Positions 55,881-64,000 of a stretch of DNA of 64,000 bases are shown here, piece by piece. How positions within the stretch are numbered: the stretch's first letter is position 1; each line of letters starts with the position of its first letter. A program made the position numbers and the translations under genes. The notes beneath the pieces are model-generated. The model did no database searches and was not told the origin of the DNA. It saw only the letters and a list, made by a program, of their open reading frames with translations. This DNA is from an uncultured Catenibacillus sp. (GTDB taxonomy: Bacteria; Bacillota; Clostridia; Lachnospirales; Lachnospiraceae). Location of the stretch: NCBI GenBank assembly GCA_934339005.1, contig CAKRHR010000007.1:1-64000 (forward strand). Reading direction: 5' to 3'.

Positions 55881-58319
55881 CTACCGTTCCATAGGTTCTA
55901 TCCAAACACCCGCAAATTCATCAGGTTCAAGATGAATGTCAAAATTTAACCTGCCATCCTTTACCTGCTGTTTTTGTACAATGCGCCGTGGTACACATAT
56001 ATTACGCAAATATTGAATATCTGGATGTGTCATATATTTTTCAAAACCCATTTCTTTCCACACATCCAACACACTGCCCTGCTGCTGGTTCACTCTCATA
56101 ATTTTAATCCTGTAAGGACCATCCGCAAGTCCGGTAAGTATGACTGACAGTTTCATTGTCTGATAATTTTCAAAATAATGCTCCAGTTCTTCTTTTTTGA
56201 TACAGTCTTCATCCGTAAAATAATATTTATAGTCTAATTTTTGCACATTATGACATATCATCTTATAACTGTGGCTGTTATCTGTTGTCAACATGTATTG
56301 TTTGTTCTGGGCAACAATGTTTCCATATAATTCATTCAGAAATTGCAGGGCATAACCCGATGGTTTGACAATTCCATCTTTAGACAAAAGACCTGTACCT
56401 CCATGAAGCAATTCATTGGAATCATAATATTCCGTCACATAATCGCTGCCAATAAAATACGCAGATGTCTGAATATATGGATAACATTCTATCTGATTTT
56501 TAATCATCCAACAGGCTTTATAACAACTGTCATTCATATAATTTCTGTCTGAAACTGTCATATTCCACTCGGTAAAATAGACCGGCACTTTCGCCATACC
56601 TTTTTCATCCAGCATCTTTCGTAGATTTTGCGCACATTTTTTCATATGTGCTATATCTGTACTTTTTCTGAAATTCACATCGCTGATTTCTTTTTCCGGT
56701 TCATAGGCATAATAAAGCGCAGATACAAAATCGGGTGTACATTTTTGCTTCGCCCACTGGGATAAAAATTGCTGCATGGATAATTTAGAATAATCAAATT
56801 TTAACCCGCATCCACCAAATTGCAGACAAGTGTTGTATGACTGTATGATATGCTTTGTCGTTTCAAATATTTTAAAATATTCATTCATGGCATTTGAATC
56901 GCCCCATTTAGTTTCCGGAAACCACAACTCCATGCGCCATGTATTAAGCAGATTGCCATAACGATATTTCAAATTTTCCATCAGGGCATCACAAATTTTT
57001 GTCCAGTCTTTGATAAAAAGCGTCTGTTCCCGATGGGAATCACTATCTGCGATTTCGTTTAAAGGCTTTTTCAGATCCCTCATTAATCTTCGCGGTTTCG
57101 CGCCAAGTTCAATATGTGCCTTTAACTTATGTTCCGCCAGGAAATCCAACACCTGATTCAATCGCGAGAAGTTATATGTGCCTTTTTCTGAATGAATATC
57201 CAACATCATCTCCGGTGAAAAAATATTCCAGAACCGCACATAGGTGATGTGCATCTGTTTTTGCAACAATAATACGTGTTCCTGCACTTCGGATTTTAAT
57301 AAATCCGCCGCCATACCAATATTAACCGTATCACACAAAACCTCGCCATAAAGTTGTTGATCTGCCTGCCGCACGTCTGCTCGACAAATCACTTCGACGT
57401 CTTTATCTGATTTTGGAATTTCATTTTCTGCTGTCATATTTTCCAGAAAATAATCCGACATTCTTTTAACCAACTTCATATCTGTGGCTTCAGAACTTTT
57501 CTCTTTATCAGTTTTTAAATTTTTCCTGTATTCAGACGGTGTACATCCATAAAATGCTTTAAAGGTTTTATTAAATGCTTTTGAATTTGAAAATCCATTT
57601 GTATAAACAATTTTTGTTACCGGAATGTCTGTATACAATAAATCCTCCACGGCATGCTGCATACGCACATTTGTCAGATATTCAAGAAATGTCATGCCAT
57701 AGGTTTTCCTGAAAAACCGCGCCAGATAGCTTGTGGATAAATACAGATGCTCTGCCAGATCCTTCAGGCTGATTGGCTGGTCATAATTAGTGCGGATGTA
57801 GTTATTAATATGATAAATCCGGTTATCGGTACTGTTCTGTTTCTTAGAAAGCTTATCGTCAGGCGTTTCAAGGAAATTTTCTGCCAGACAGTGTAAAATC
57901 TGATATCCGAGGGCAATATATTCAAAATTCTTCTCTTTATCGTAGATTTGTAAATAGTAATTCAGGAAATCTTTGATTCTGCAGCGAAGTTCATCATACT
58001 TTTGCTCTGAAAATTTCTCAGATACATCTTCTGCTAAATACATTTTTGCAGATATATCTGCAATCAACACATAAGAAAATGTAATCTGCGCAAACAAACT
58101 GTTTGCTGAGGTTTTAATCTCATGCCAGCAGTTTGGATTAATCACACGAATATCTTCTTTTTGCAAATACGATACGCCGGAATCTGCCGTCACCGTAACA
58201 GTTCCCTGCATGACAAAAATCAGTTCCAACTCCTGATGGAAATGCCCAGCTATGTAATTGTCATTTTTGATTTCTACAGAAATTCGATTTCTCTTTGTAT
58301 ACAAACGTTCAAGTTCCAT
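55881..58319 (-). CDS. AraC-family regulator fused to a GH39-like domain
   Basis: 812 residues. A cupin-type sensing segment (about 15-75, HFHQELELIFVMQGTVTV) is followed by the double AraC HTH (about 170-270, SLKDLAEHLYLSTSYLARFF and GFSNSKAFNKTFKAFYGCTP). From about 300 to the end there is a TIM-barrel of the GH39 beta-xylosidase type. The nucleophile segment is kept (YFTEWN, 581-586), but the acid/base motif WNEP is replaced by WRMELWFPE (461-469). The barrel is therefore probably a ligand sensor. It is the likely activator of the downstream DUF6379 operon. Confidence 0.85.
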   Translation of the reverse strand: MELERLYTKRNRISVEIKNDNYIAGHFHQELELIFVMQGTVTVTADSGVSYLQKEDIRVINPNCWHEIKTSANSLFAQITFSYVLIADISAKMYLAEDVSEKFSEQKYDELRCRIKDFLNYYLQIYDKEKNFEYIALGYQILHCLAENFLETPDDKLSKKQNSTDNRIYHINNYIRTNYDQPISLKDLAEHLYLSTSYLARFFRKTYGMTFLEYLTNVRMQHAVEDLLYTDIPVTKIVYTNGFSNSKAFNKTFKAFYGCTPSEYRKNLKTDKEKSSEATDMKLVKRMSDYFLENMTAENEIPKSDKDVEVICRADVRQADQQLYGEVLCDTVNIGMAADLLKSEVQEHVLLLQKQMHITYVRFWNIFSPEMMLDIHSEKGTYNFSRLNQVLDFLAEHKLKAHIELGAKPRRLMRDLKKPLNEIADSDSHREQTLFIKDWTKICDALMENLKYRYGNLLNTWRMELWFPETKWGDSNAMNEYFKIFETTKHIIQSYNTCLQFGGCGLKFDYSKLSMQQFLSQWAKQKCTPDFVSALYYAYEPEKEISDVNFRKSTDIAHMKKCAQNLRKMLDEKGMAKVPVYFTEWNMTVSDRNYMNDSCYKACWMIKNQIECYPYIQTSAYFIGSDYVTEYYDSNELLHGGTGLLSKDGIVKPSGYALQFLNELYGNIVAQNKQYMLTTDNSHSYKMICHNVQKLDYKYYFTDEDCIKKEELEHYFENYQTMKLSVILTGLADGPYRIKIMRVNQQQGSVLDVWKEMGFEKYMTHPDIQYLRNICVPRRIVQKQQVKDGRLNFDIHLEPDEFAGVWIEPMER

Positions 58320-58360
58320 GAGTACTCATCCTTTTGGTGGTTTGTTTTGTATAATATAAT

Positions 58361-58915
58361 TTACTGCATTAGTGAAAGAATTCTTTGTTCACTCCACAAA
58401 TCATTTGGGAAAATAGATATATCATTCTTATGTTTTCTGATGATTCTTGTCGGTTCTATTGTATTATCATAAACATGGAGAATATCACAAATTAATAGTA
58501 ATTCTTTAATGTTTGCAAGAGATTTTTCATATCTGGATATTATTTTATTTTTTTCAACATTATGTCCACCTTGAGCAACTCGTGCCTCAACTCTTGCCAC
58601 ATTTATATAAGAATCAACAGTTAAAACAAAAATGCATTTAATAAAATAACCTTCCTTCTTCGCTTTCCTTAAAATTTCAAGCTTGTATTCAGAAGACAAA
58701 ACTGTTTCAAACGTAAAATCTCTTTTTTCTGAAATTGCTAAATATCTCTTTTTATCTACAAAACTTGCTGCTTTTTCGTTATTCATTCCTGTCGATGCAA
58801 CAACATCATCTGCATTTGTATATTCGCCTATTTTTTCAAAGTATTGTGTGATTGTGCTTTTGCCTGAACCATTTGGTCCAGCCAATACTAATATCATCGG
58901 TTTTTTAGTTGACAT
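58361..58915 (-). CDS. Zeta-toxin-like P-loop kinase
   Basis: 184 residues from the ATG at 58915, which overlaps the upstream stop codon. Walker A LAGPNGSGKSTIT, then NADDVVASTG and FETVLSSEYKLEILRKAKKEGY, with arginines in RVEARVAQGGHNV: the layout of the zeta toxin family, which phosphorylates UDP-sugars or other small targets. Translationally coupled to a small gene upstream, as in toxin-antitoxin pairs. Confidence 0.85.
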   Translation of the reverse strand: MSTKKPMILVLAGPNGSGKSTITQYFEKIGEYTNADDVVASTGMNNEKAASFVDKKRYLAISEKRDFTFETVLSSEYKLEILRKAKKEGYFIKCIFVLTVDSYINVARVEARVAQGGHNVEKNKIISRYEKSLANIKELLLICDILHVYDNTIEPTRIIRKHKNDISIFPNDLWSEQRILSLMQ

Positions 58916-59150
58916 ACTTTCTTTCTCCATCAGCAAGTTCAACATATGCTCTCTTAGATATAACATCATACTTTGCTATCGGTTTTTTACAAAACTTTGC
59001 TTTAGACAATGCAGAACGTACAGCCTCCGTTGCTCTATTATCCATCTCTGCATCACTTTGGCTTATTATTTTATTTTTGACTAAATTATCATCCTTTGTG
59101 ACAATTTTTACAGAAAATTTTCCAACTTTTTTTTCAAGTGCTGCCATCAT
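58905..59150 (-). CDS. Small partner (putative antitoxin) of the zeta-like protein
   Basis: About 81 residues, from the ATG at 59150 (AAAGGA ahead). Lys-rich, with VKIVTKDDNLVKNKIISQSD and a C-terminal ISKRAYVELADGERKYVN. I do not recognise the family. Position, size and overlap with the kinase gene make it the antitoxin candidate; the sequence is unlike classical epsilon. Confidence 0.6.
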   Translation of the reverse strand: MMAALEKKVGKFSVKIVTKDDNLVKNKIISQSDAEMDNRATEAVRSALSKAKFCKKPIAKYDVISKRAYVELADGERKYVN

Positions 59151-59207
59151 TATCTTTCCTTTCATTTATAATTATATAAACCAGTTATATTTTCACTTAC
59201 TCTTTTT

Positions 59208-59237
59208 ATTATAAGATACTCTCAAAAATCTTTTCAA
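59208..59237 (-). promoter_or_regulatory. Promoter of the zeta-like pair
   Basis: TTGAAA (59237-59232), 18 bases, TATAAT (59213-59208), about 60 bases before the small gene. Confidence 0.6.
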
Positions 59238-59357
59238 TCATATCTCCACCGACAAATACCATATTCTTACGACAACTTATTGATTTTCATGTCATATAAT
59301 AAAGTACTTTGTCATTTATGCTAAAATAGATTTACCAAGTGCATAACTACGTTTTAT

Positions 59358-59708
59358 CTACCTTTCTACTACAACATCTCCCCATGCAGCAATAGCATAT
59401 GCCAATGCCAGTTTCTTATGTTCTTTATTCATTGCATTTTTCAAAAATATTTCTACTTTTTCTGATGCATAAAGTCCTAATGTTTCATATGCAGTAACAC
59501 GAACTAATTCTTTTCGGTCTTTCGCTAATCACATTAACACCCTTGTTGTTACTGGATATTCCTGAAATAGACACTCTGCAGTTTCCACTCTTACCACCCA
59601 GCTTTTATCATTCGCCCATCCAATAACACGCTTTATTTGCTCTTTTGATAATTCATCCATCTCTTGATATTTATATAGGATATCTAGTTTTTCATCCTCC
59701 GATAGCAT
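59358..59708 (-). pseudogene. HEAT-repeat-like protein interrupted by an in-frame TGA
   Basis: From the ATG at 59708 (AAGGTG ahead) the frame reads MLSEDEKLDILYKYQEMDEL ... VIGWANDKSWVVRVETAECL ... TRVLM, then TGA. The same frame continues LAKDRKELVRVTAYETLGLY ... AMNKEHKKLALAYAIAAWGD to a TAG at 59360-59358. The two parts form one run of HEAT-like helices, so a single base change (for example CGA to TGA) explains the break. Such proteins are common immunity proteins near Rhs toxins. Confidence 0.7.
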
Positions 59709-59804
59709 TATTTCACCTTCTAACCAAATACATTGTTTTTTCTCATTTTTAATTGTACTGTTTCTTTTCTTTCTTAACAGATCCCATACTGACAATAAGA
59801 TTGT

Positions 59805-60404
59805 TTAAGAGAGCATAACCTCGATAAAACGCGATGTTCTCAATATACTTCTGTCTTGTATTTTCATTTGTAACATTCCTGTGATTTCACAGATCTTTTT
59901 TTCCCAGCTTTTCAATTCTAATTTTAACTCTTGAACATCATAAGATTGTGCAGAAAAATAAAATTCAAGATCTCGATCTTGATTCATAGAACAAATAAAT
60001 TTTGCCAAGTTGTGTCGAATTAATTTTGCCTCCGAGATATTCCAATCCATTGTTTTGAAATTTATGTTACCTCGATTACTTAATAAAATATACTGTATGC
60101 TAATACTATCCATTTGCAATAACGGTAATAAGTCCACATTTGTATCAATTCTATTCATAAACTTAAAAAACATTCCACCATATTTCTTGTTACAGTGAAT
60201 TTCTACATCTTCTCTCTGAAGGAAACAATTTATAATTTGATTTGATTTGCCTAATGTGGCCACTCCAATAGGATACTTTATCACAATACCGTTCTTCATT
60301 TGCATCTGGTCAAACAAGTTGACCGCACATAACGCCGGAAAACGAACTTCATCATCAGCAGAAGAATCAATACTGTATGTGTACCGCAACACCGTATTTC
60401 TCAT
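59805..60404 (-). CDS. Unknown protein of 199 residues, immunity candidate
   Basis: I do not recognise it. It starts MRNTVLRYTYSIDSSADDEV with GGGGAGG 8 bases upstream. It has a beta-rich first half (IVIKYPIGVATLGKSN, VEIHCNKKYGGMFFKF) and a Lys/Glu helical second half. There is no signal peptide or membrane segment. It is the first intact gene downstream of the Rhs toxin-type gene, the place where immunity genes sit, but nothing else supports that role. Confidence 0.55.
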   Translation of the reverse strand: MRNTVLRYTYSIDSSADDEVRFPALCAVNLFDQMQMKNGIVIKYPIGVATLGKSNQIINCFLQREDVEIHCNKKYGGMFFKFMNRIDTNVDLLPLLQMDSISIQYILLSNRGNINFKTMDWNISEAKLIRHNLAKFICSMNQDRDLEFYFSAQSYDVQELKLELKSWEKKICEITGMLQMKIQDRSILRTSRFIEVMLS

Positions 60405-60866
60405 GTTCTATGCCTCCCCATATAGTCAAGTCTTTTTTCCTTTAAAATAAAGGATTTTTTAATGTATCATCAATAAATATCTCAGAAGAATGAGCCATAA
60501 GAATGGACATTTTTCTGTATCTGGGTACGAAAATAGTGGATTTTTGGTAGGGTACACGAAACAAAACGTCTTCTTTCTTCGTTCTACATGGTCTTGTGTG
60601 TACCCATCCATCTACGGCAGCGAACCTCCCATGTCTACCAGGAACAGCAGACTTTCTCTGCGTCCTAACTTCTCTCATCCCGCCTGTCCATAACCAAGGT
60701 GTCAAATCAGCTCCTTTGCAGGATCTGCCCTATGGAAAATATTCCTTCCGACTACTGGTTCATTCTTTGCTTGTTGTATTACTGACTTCTGTCCTGTAGC
60801 AACACCTTCCGGTGGACGTTTTCCTGCTACATTCCGTTTGTACGTTACTTCCAACTCCTTATAACT
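60405..60866. other. Gap of 462 bases without a recognisable gene
   Basis: Noticeably more GC-rich in its middle than the flanks. A palindrome TCCTTTA-AAA-TAAAGGA with TTTTTT lies at 60438-60460 (plus-strand terminator form). An open frame of 87 codons (60442-60705, minus) has no ribosome site or family resemblance. It may be leftover DNA of a lost toxin cassette or insertion. Confidence 0.5.
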
Positions 60867-63533
60867 TTAAGACAATGCATTTCTTACAGCATTTTTAATA
60901 CCAATTATACCACCGTAAATTTGTCTAACATATTTTGTGCGATGTTTTGAAATTCCTCCGGCAAGTGATCTCATGTGATAATGCATTCCTTTTGTTGCAC
61001 TTATATCTATTCTGAAATTTTTACCATGTCGCCAAACAGTTAGTTCACTATCTCCAAACATATAGTTATTTTTGCCATAAACTACTTTTCTTTTAAATAT
61101 ATGTGTTTTTACTGTTATCGCACCTATTGTTCTTGATGCACCGAATCCTATTCCACCCCACATGAATCCATCACAGAAACCATTCACTGCAGATTTTCCA
61201 GCTTTTTTAACAGATTCCTTAAAGCTCTCACCATGTGATATAGAACGAACCGTTGAAACAGCAGCACTACTACCTGCAGAAATAGCCCCCGCAATAACAG
61301 CAGTTTTCGCTCCTGCAATTAATGCCGGAATTGCAGCTGCAGCTCCTCCTGTTACAACTGCAGCTGTTATTCCAACAGCAATTGCAGTTACACCAATAGC
61401 AATTTTAGCCCAATTAGGAAGTGACCAATTACCATTATTATCAAAACGATTCACTGGATTATCTAAACAATACGCAAATATATTATAACTCTGTAATTCT
61501 CCTTCTGCCCCAAGTTGTTCAACATCATCCGCACTGATCCATCTTCCAATTTCAGGATCGTAGTATCGGCTGCCAACATAGTACAGGCCTGTTTCATCAT
61601 CCGCAATATAGCCTCTGTATCTCAGCGGGTTTCTATAACCTAATTCTGTGTTTCCATCGACTTTAAGCAGTTTTCCCCAGCTGTCATATGTATAGTTTAC
61701 AACAAAGTTTCCACTGCCGTCAATCAGTCCGATGATATCTTTCTGTCCGTTGCGTACATAATAGTATTCAACGCCATTATAGACCATGGATACAACTTCG
61801 CCGGCACTGTCATAAATAAACTGAGTTGTATAGATCACACTGCCATCCATCGTTTCGCATCGTTCACCTGTGAGCTTATCTCCGGCAATTGTATATTTAT
61901 GATTTTTGCCGCCTGCAAAGTCCAGTTTGCTAAGACGCATGCCGGATTCATCATAAGTAAATATCAGTGTATTGCTGCCATCGCCGCTGTTCATGGAAGC
62001 AAGGCGTTTTCCCTGTGTCCATTCCATGGACCATGCCCCATAAGTCAGCGGATTACCAATCGCATCATAGGTAACAGCCCTGCCATCAACAGATACCAGT
62101 TTATCACGCCATACATCATCATATGCATATACAACGGCTGTTTCAGGTGATACAGGTAATGCCGCTTCAGTTGTCATGGCATAGGTGCATTTTTTCTGAA
62201 TATTACCAGCTGCATCATAAAGATAGGTCACTGTCTTGCCCAGATGATGATTGTTTTCACGAATCAGGCGGTTAAGTTCATCATATACATAAGTCGTTAT
62301 ACCCTGATTGTCTGTGATACTTGTGATGTTGCCGTTGCCATCATAAGTATAAGCTATATGATGGCTTCCTGTGTCCATAGATGCTACCTGTGATGACTGG
62401 CTGCCGTTTGTGCCTGCCATATAATGATATTTAGTCACAAATGGTGTACCTGTATTCCATGTTCTTGTATCAAGTCTGCCAAGCGCATCTGTCACTTTTG
62501 CGATACGGTTACCATTGCCTGTATATGCCGCAGTTGTCCTGATATATTCATTTTCATCTGAAGGATTGACCGTACGTCCTTCTGTCGGATTGCCATAAGC
62601 ATCATAACTAAATGTATATTTGCAGTTTGCTGCACTGACGGAAGAAGTCACATTATGACGGCTGTCATAGGTATATTTAAAATTCCGGCCTTTGGCATCC
62701 ACCAGTTTTGTCATATTGTTATTGCTGTCATATTCATAAGATTCAGCCTGTTTCGCTGCATCTTTGCTGCTCAGGACATTGCCTTTTTCATCATATGTAA
62801 AACTCTGTCCAAACTGCTCTTTAAAGAAAGACAGTCCATCAAAATAAGCTGCATTCGCGTTATGGCCATAGATCAGGCTGACACGGATGGTACTGTATGC
62901 CTTTTTAGCAACAACCGCATCACTTAAATACTGCCAGTCTGAAACTGCCGCACCGAAATTGCTGTTGAACGTATCCTGTGTGCCATCTGTATTGACAAAT
63001 ACCACTTCTGTACCAAAAGTATGTTCATCTTTGATAGGTACACAGTCTGCAGCACCCCATGCATTGACCACATAGACATCACCCGCTGCACCTGAGATAT
63101 TTAAAGTCTGTGTCAGTTTCTTGATCTTACTGCCTTCACCTGTGATACGCAGGACTCTTGAATCCATCGGTCCATGTTTTGCAGATACAGACGGACCTGC
63201 AGAAAGCGATGTAAATGTTTTGATATAATCTGACAGAACACAGCCACTGTAGCGTGTACCGCTGTTCAGATAAGTAATAAAATACCACACCTGTCCTGCA
63301 GCTGATGTAATGTGTTCCAAAATATCTACTTCCATATCCTGTGTCACAACCCCCAGCGCGCCATAACCTGTACCGGCACCATTTCGGACATTTAAGATAT
63401 CTGTGTTGACCATGCCGCGTTCAACATAAACTGCGGGCTTGGCAAGATTAAAGCTCTTGCCCGCGCCGCTGCCTCCGATAACTACCGTATTGAGGTTTCG
63501 CTGGTGCTTTCTTCCCTCCAGACCCATGCGCAC
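60867..63533 (-). CDS. Rhs-repeat protein with a VirD4-type N-terminal fragment (chimera)
   Basis: 888 residues. Residues 1-34 (MRMGLEGRKHQRNLNTVVIG then GSGAGKSFNLAKPA) are the Walker A region of a conjugation coupling protein. From about 38 an SH3-type domain begins (GMVNTDILNVRNGAGTGYG), then a beta domain, YD repeats (YDSNNNMTKLVDAKGR, YDELNRLIRENNH) and the Rhs core LRYRGYIADDETGLYYVGSR then YYDPEIGRW near 650-690. A Gly/Ala-rich hydrophobic stretch (about 735-780) and a C-terminal domain of about 85 residues (GKNFRIDISATKGMHYHMRS) follow, as in polymorphic toxins. The native Rhs N-terminus and secretion signal are missing and no ribosome site is seen, so it may not be made. Confidence 0.85.
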   Translation of the reverse strand: MRMGLEGRKHQRNLNTVVIGGSGAGKSFNLAKPAVYVERGMVNTDILNVRNGAGTGYGALGVVTQDMEVDILEHITSAAGQVWYFITYLNSGTRYSGCVLSDYIKTFTSLSAGPSVSAKHGPMDSRVLRITGEGSKIKKLTQTLNISGAAGDVYVVNAWGAADCVPIKDEHTFGTEVVFVNTDGTQDTFNSNFGAAVSDWQYLSDAVVAKKAYSTIRVSLIYGHNANAAYFDGLSFFKEQFGQSFTYDEKGNVLSSKDAAKQAESYEYDSNNNMTKLVDAKGRNFKYTYDSRHNVTSSVSAANCKYTFSYDAYGNPTEGRTVNPSDENEYIRTTAAYTGNGNRIAKVTDALGRLDTRTWNTGTPFVTKYHYMAGTNGSQSSQVASMDTGSHHIAYTYDGNGNITSITDNQGITTYVYDELNRLIRENNHHLGKTVTYLYDAAGNIQKKCTYAMTTEAALPVSPETAVVYAYDDVWRDKLVSVDGRAVTYDAIGNPLTYGAWSMEWTQGKRLASMNSGDGSNTLIFTYDESGMRLSKLDFAGGKNHKYTIAGDKLTGERCETMDGSVIYTTQFIYDSAGEVVSMVYNGVEYYYVRNGQKDIIGLIDGSGNFVVNYTYDSWGKLLKVDGNTELGYRNPLRYRGYIADDETGLYYVGSRYYDPEIGRWISADDVEQLGAEGELQSYNIFAYCLDNPVNRFDNNGNWSLPNWAKIAIGVTAIAVGITAAVVTGGAAAAIPALIAGAKTAVIAGAISAGSSAAVSTVRSISHGESFKESVKKAGKSAVNGFCDGFMWGGIGFGASRTIGAITVKTHIFKRKVVYGKNNYMFGDSELTVWRHGKNFRIDISATKGMHYHMRSLAGGISKHRTKYVRQIYGGIIGIKNAVRNALS

Positions 63534-63602
63534 ATTCTGCGTAAACAGCTTATTTTGCTCCAGCCTTTTGTCCCAGTATTTCTCTGTCCATGGGTTCTGG
63601 CA
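63432..63602 (-). pseudogene. Fragment of a VirD4/TraG-type coupling protein
   Basis: In frame with the Rhs gene and open from a TGA at 63605: QNPWTEKYWDKRLEQNKLFT, QNVRMGLEGRKHQRNLN, TVVIGGSGAGKS. This is the segment around the Walker A motif of the coupling ATPase of Tn1549/CTn-like elements. The rest of the ATPase is absent and is replaced by Rhs sequence at about 63432. Confidence 0.8.
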
Positions 63603-63680
63603 TCACCCCTCTTGGCAGAATCTTGTTCCTCACCCCTGCGGTAATTGCGTCGAGTGGAGAAATAGATGCCGATACCCATT

Positions 63681-63862
63681 CTATATGCACACAAAGCACA
63701 ACATGAAAGGAGGGGCGTCGATGGCTTTTAACAGCACCTCATTCACGATGTCCGTGGAGCGCTGTTCTTTCAGAAGATCATTTCTCATTTCATTGATGGT
63801 GTTGACCACAACGCCATGCTCGTATTTGTCCAGTGTGAGGACACGTTTTTCTTCTTTCCCAT
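63681..63862 (-). pseudogene. Small ICE-associated gene with a frameshift
   Basis: ATG at 63862 starts MGKKKN; one frame over, the sequence reads KRVLTLDKYEHGVVVNTINE, MRNDLLKEQRSTDIVNEVLL, KAIDAPPFM to a TAG at 63683-63681. That second frame resembles a small protein I recall from Tn1549-like elements near the coupling protein gene. Restoring one A in the A5 run (AAGAAAAAC) joins both. The run is also a possible -1 slippery site. Confidence 0.5.
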
Positions 63863-63865
63863 AAC

Positions 63866-64000
63866 TTAGCGCTCCTGTTCTTGGGATTTAGGTTGACGGT
63901 TCTGCTCCAACGCACGGTATAAAATGTCAATACCGAATGTACAAAAAATATTATATAAAAATGTACAGTCTGTCTGTCTTAAATAATCTTTTAGCCTATA
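63866..64000 (-). CDS. C-terminal end of an open frame running off the window
   Basis: The frame ends GIDILYRALEQNRQPKSQEQ-ER with TAA at 63868-63866, four bases before the next small gene. The Gln/Arg/Glu-rich tail is like the ends of ICE relaxosome-type proteins. The part before FGIDIL is AT-rich and may not be coding. Identity unknown. Confidence 0.35.
   Translation of the reverse strand, partial: YRLKDYLRQTDCTFLYNIFCTFGIDILYRALEQNRQPKSQEQER

Noticed and set aside
60442..60705. Open frame of 87 codons downstream of the Rhs gene as an immunity gene
   Set aside because: No ribosome site, Arg/Trp-rich composition typical of a shadow frame, no family resemblance.

Overview
The window looks like a chromosome segment of a spore-forming, anaerobic Clostridia member, most likely Lachnospiraceae (inference). 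It is AT-rich, carries spoIVA with a sigma-E-type promoter, DUF1015 beside serA/serC, a DUF3502-type sugar-binding lipoprotein, a sortase-type surface protein, and wreckage of a Tn1549-like conjugative element. No tRNA, rRNA, CRISPR array or intact insertion sequence was seen.

Layout. 1-3.6 kb: pnp (cut by the window edge), rpsO and divergent argH. 3.7-11.9 kb: a deleted sensor-kinase remnant, a cupin, a SufS-like cysteine desulfurase, LysR, a SufE / ACP-like / fucose-isomerase-like operon, then an Fe-S protein facing a Crp/Fnr regulator, and an XRE regulator. 12-15.6 kb: mscS and glgB with an unusual Lys-rich tail. 15.9-19.4 kb: serine operon serC-serA-DUF1015. 19.6-27.2 kb: branched-chain operon leuC-leuD-leuB-ilvD-ilvB with a divergent LysR gene. 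27.2-37.9 kb: a pair of odd hairpin repeats, then spoIVA, gpsA, plsY, der, DUF512, pgeF, yraN, rnhB, lepB, ylqF and rplS, all on the minus strand. 38-43.8 kb: a large surface protein with a MalT/LuxR-type regulator. 43.9-48 kb: a small peptide gene and a heterodimeric ABC exporter. 48-50.8 kb: an AT-rich stop-filled transcript unit, then a MATE pump with MarR.

51-58.3 kb is the most interesting block. It holds an operon with a TIM-barrel isomerase-like protein and a DUF6379 protein, which match the alpha and beta subunits of C-glycoside deglycosidases. With them are a cytoplasmic LVIVD propeller protein and a solute-binding lipoprotein. Beside it is an AraC regulator fused to a GH39-like domain that has lost one catalytic residue. 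I read this as a sensing, uptake and C-glycoside (or 3-oxo-glycoside) cleavage locus, which is an inference.

58.4-64 kb is accessory DNA: a zeta-toxin-like pair, a nonsense-interrupted HEAT-like gene, an unknown gene that may be an immunity gene, and an Rhs toxin-type protein fused in frame to the start of a VirD4-type coupling protein, followed by further ICE fragments.
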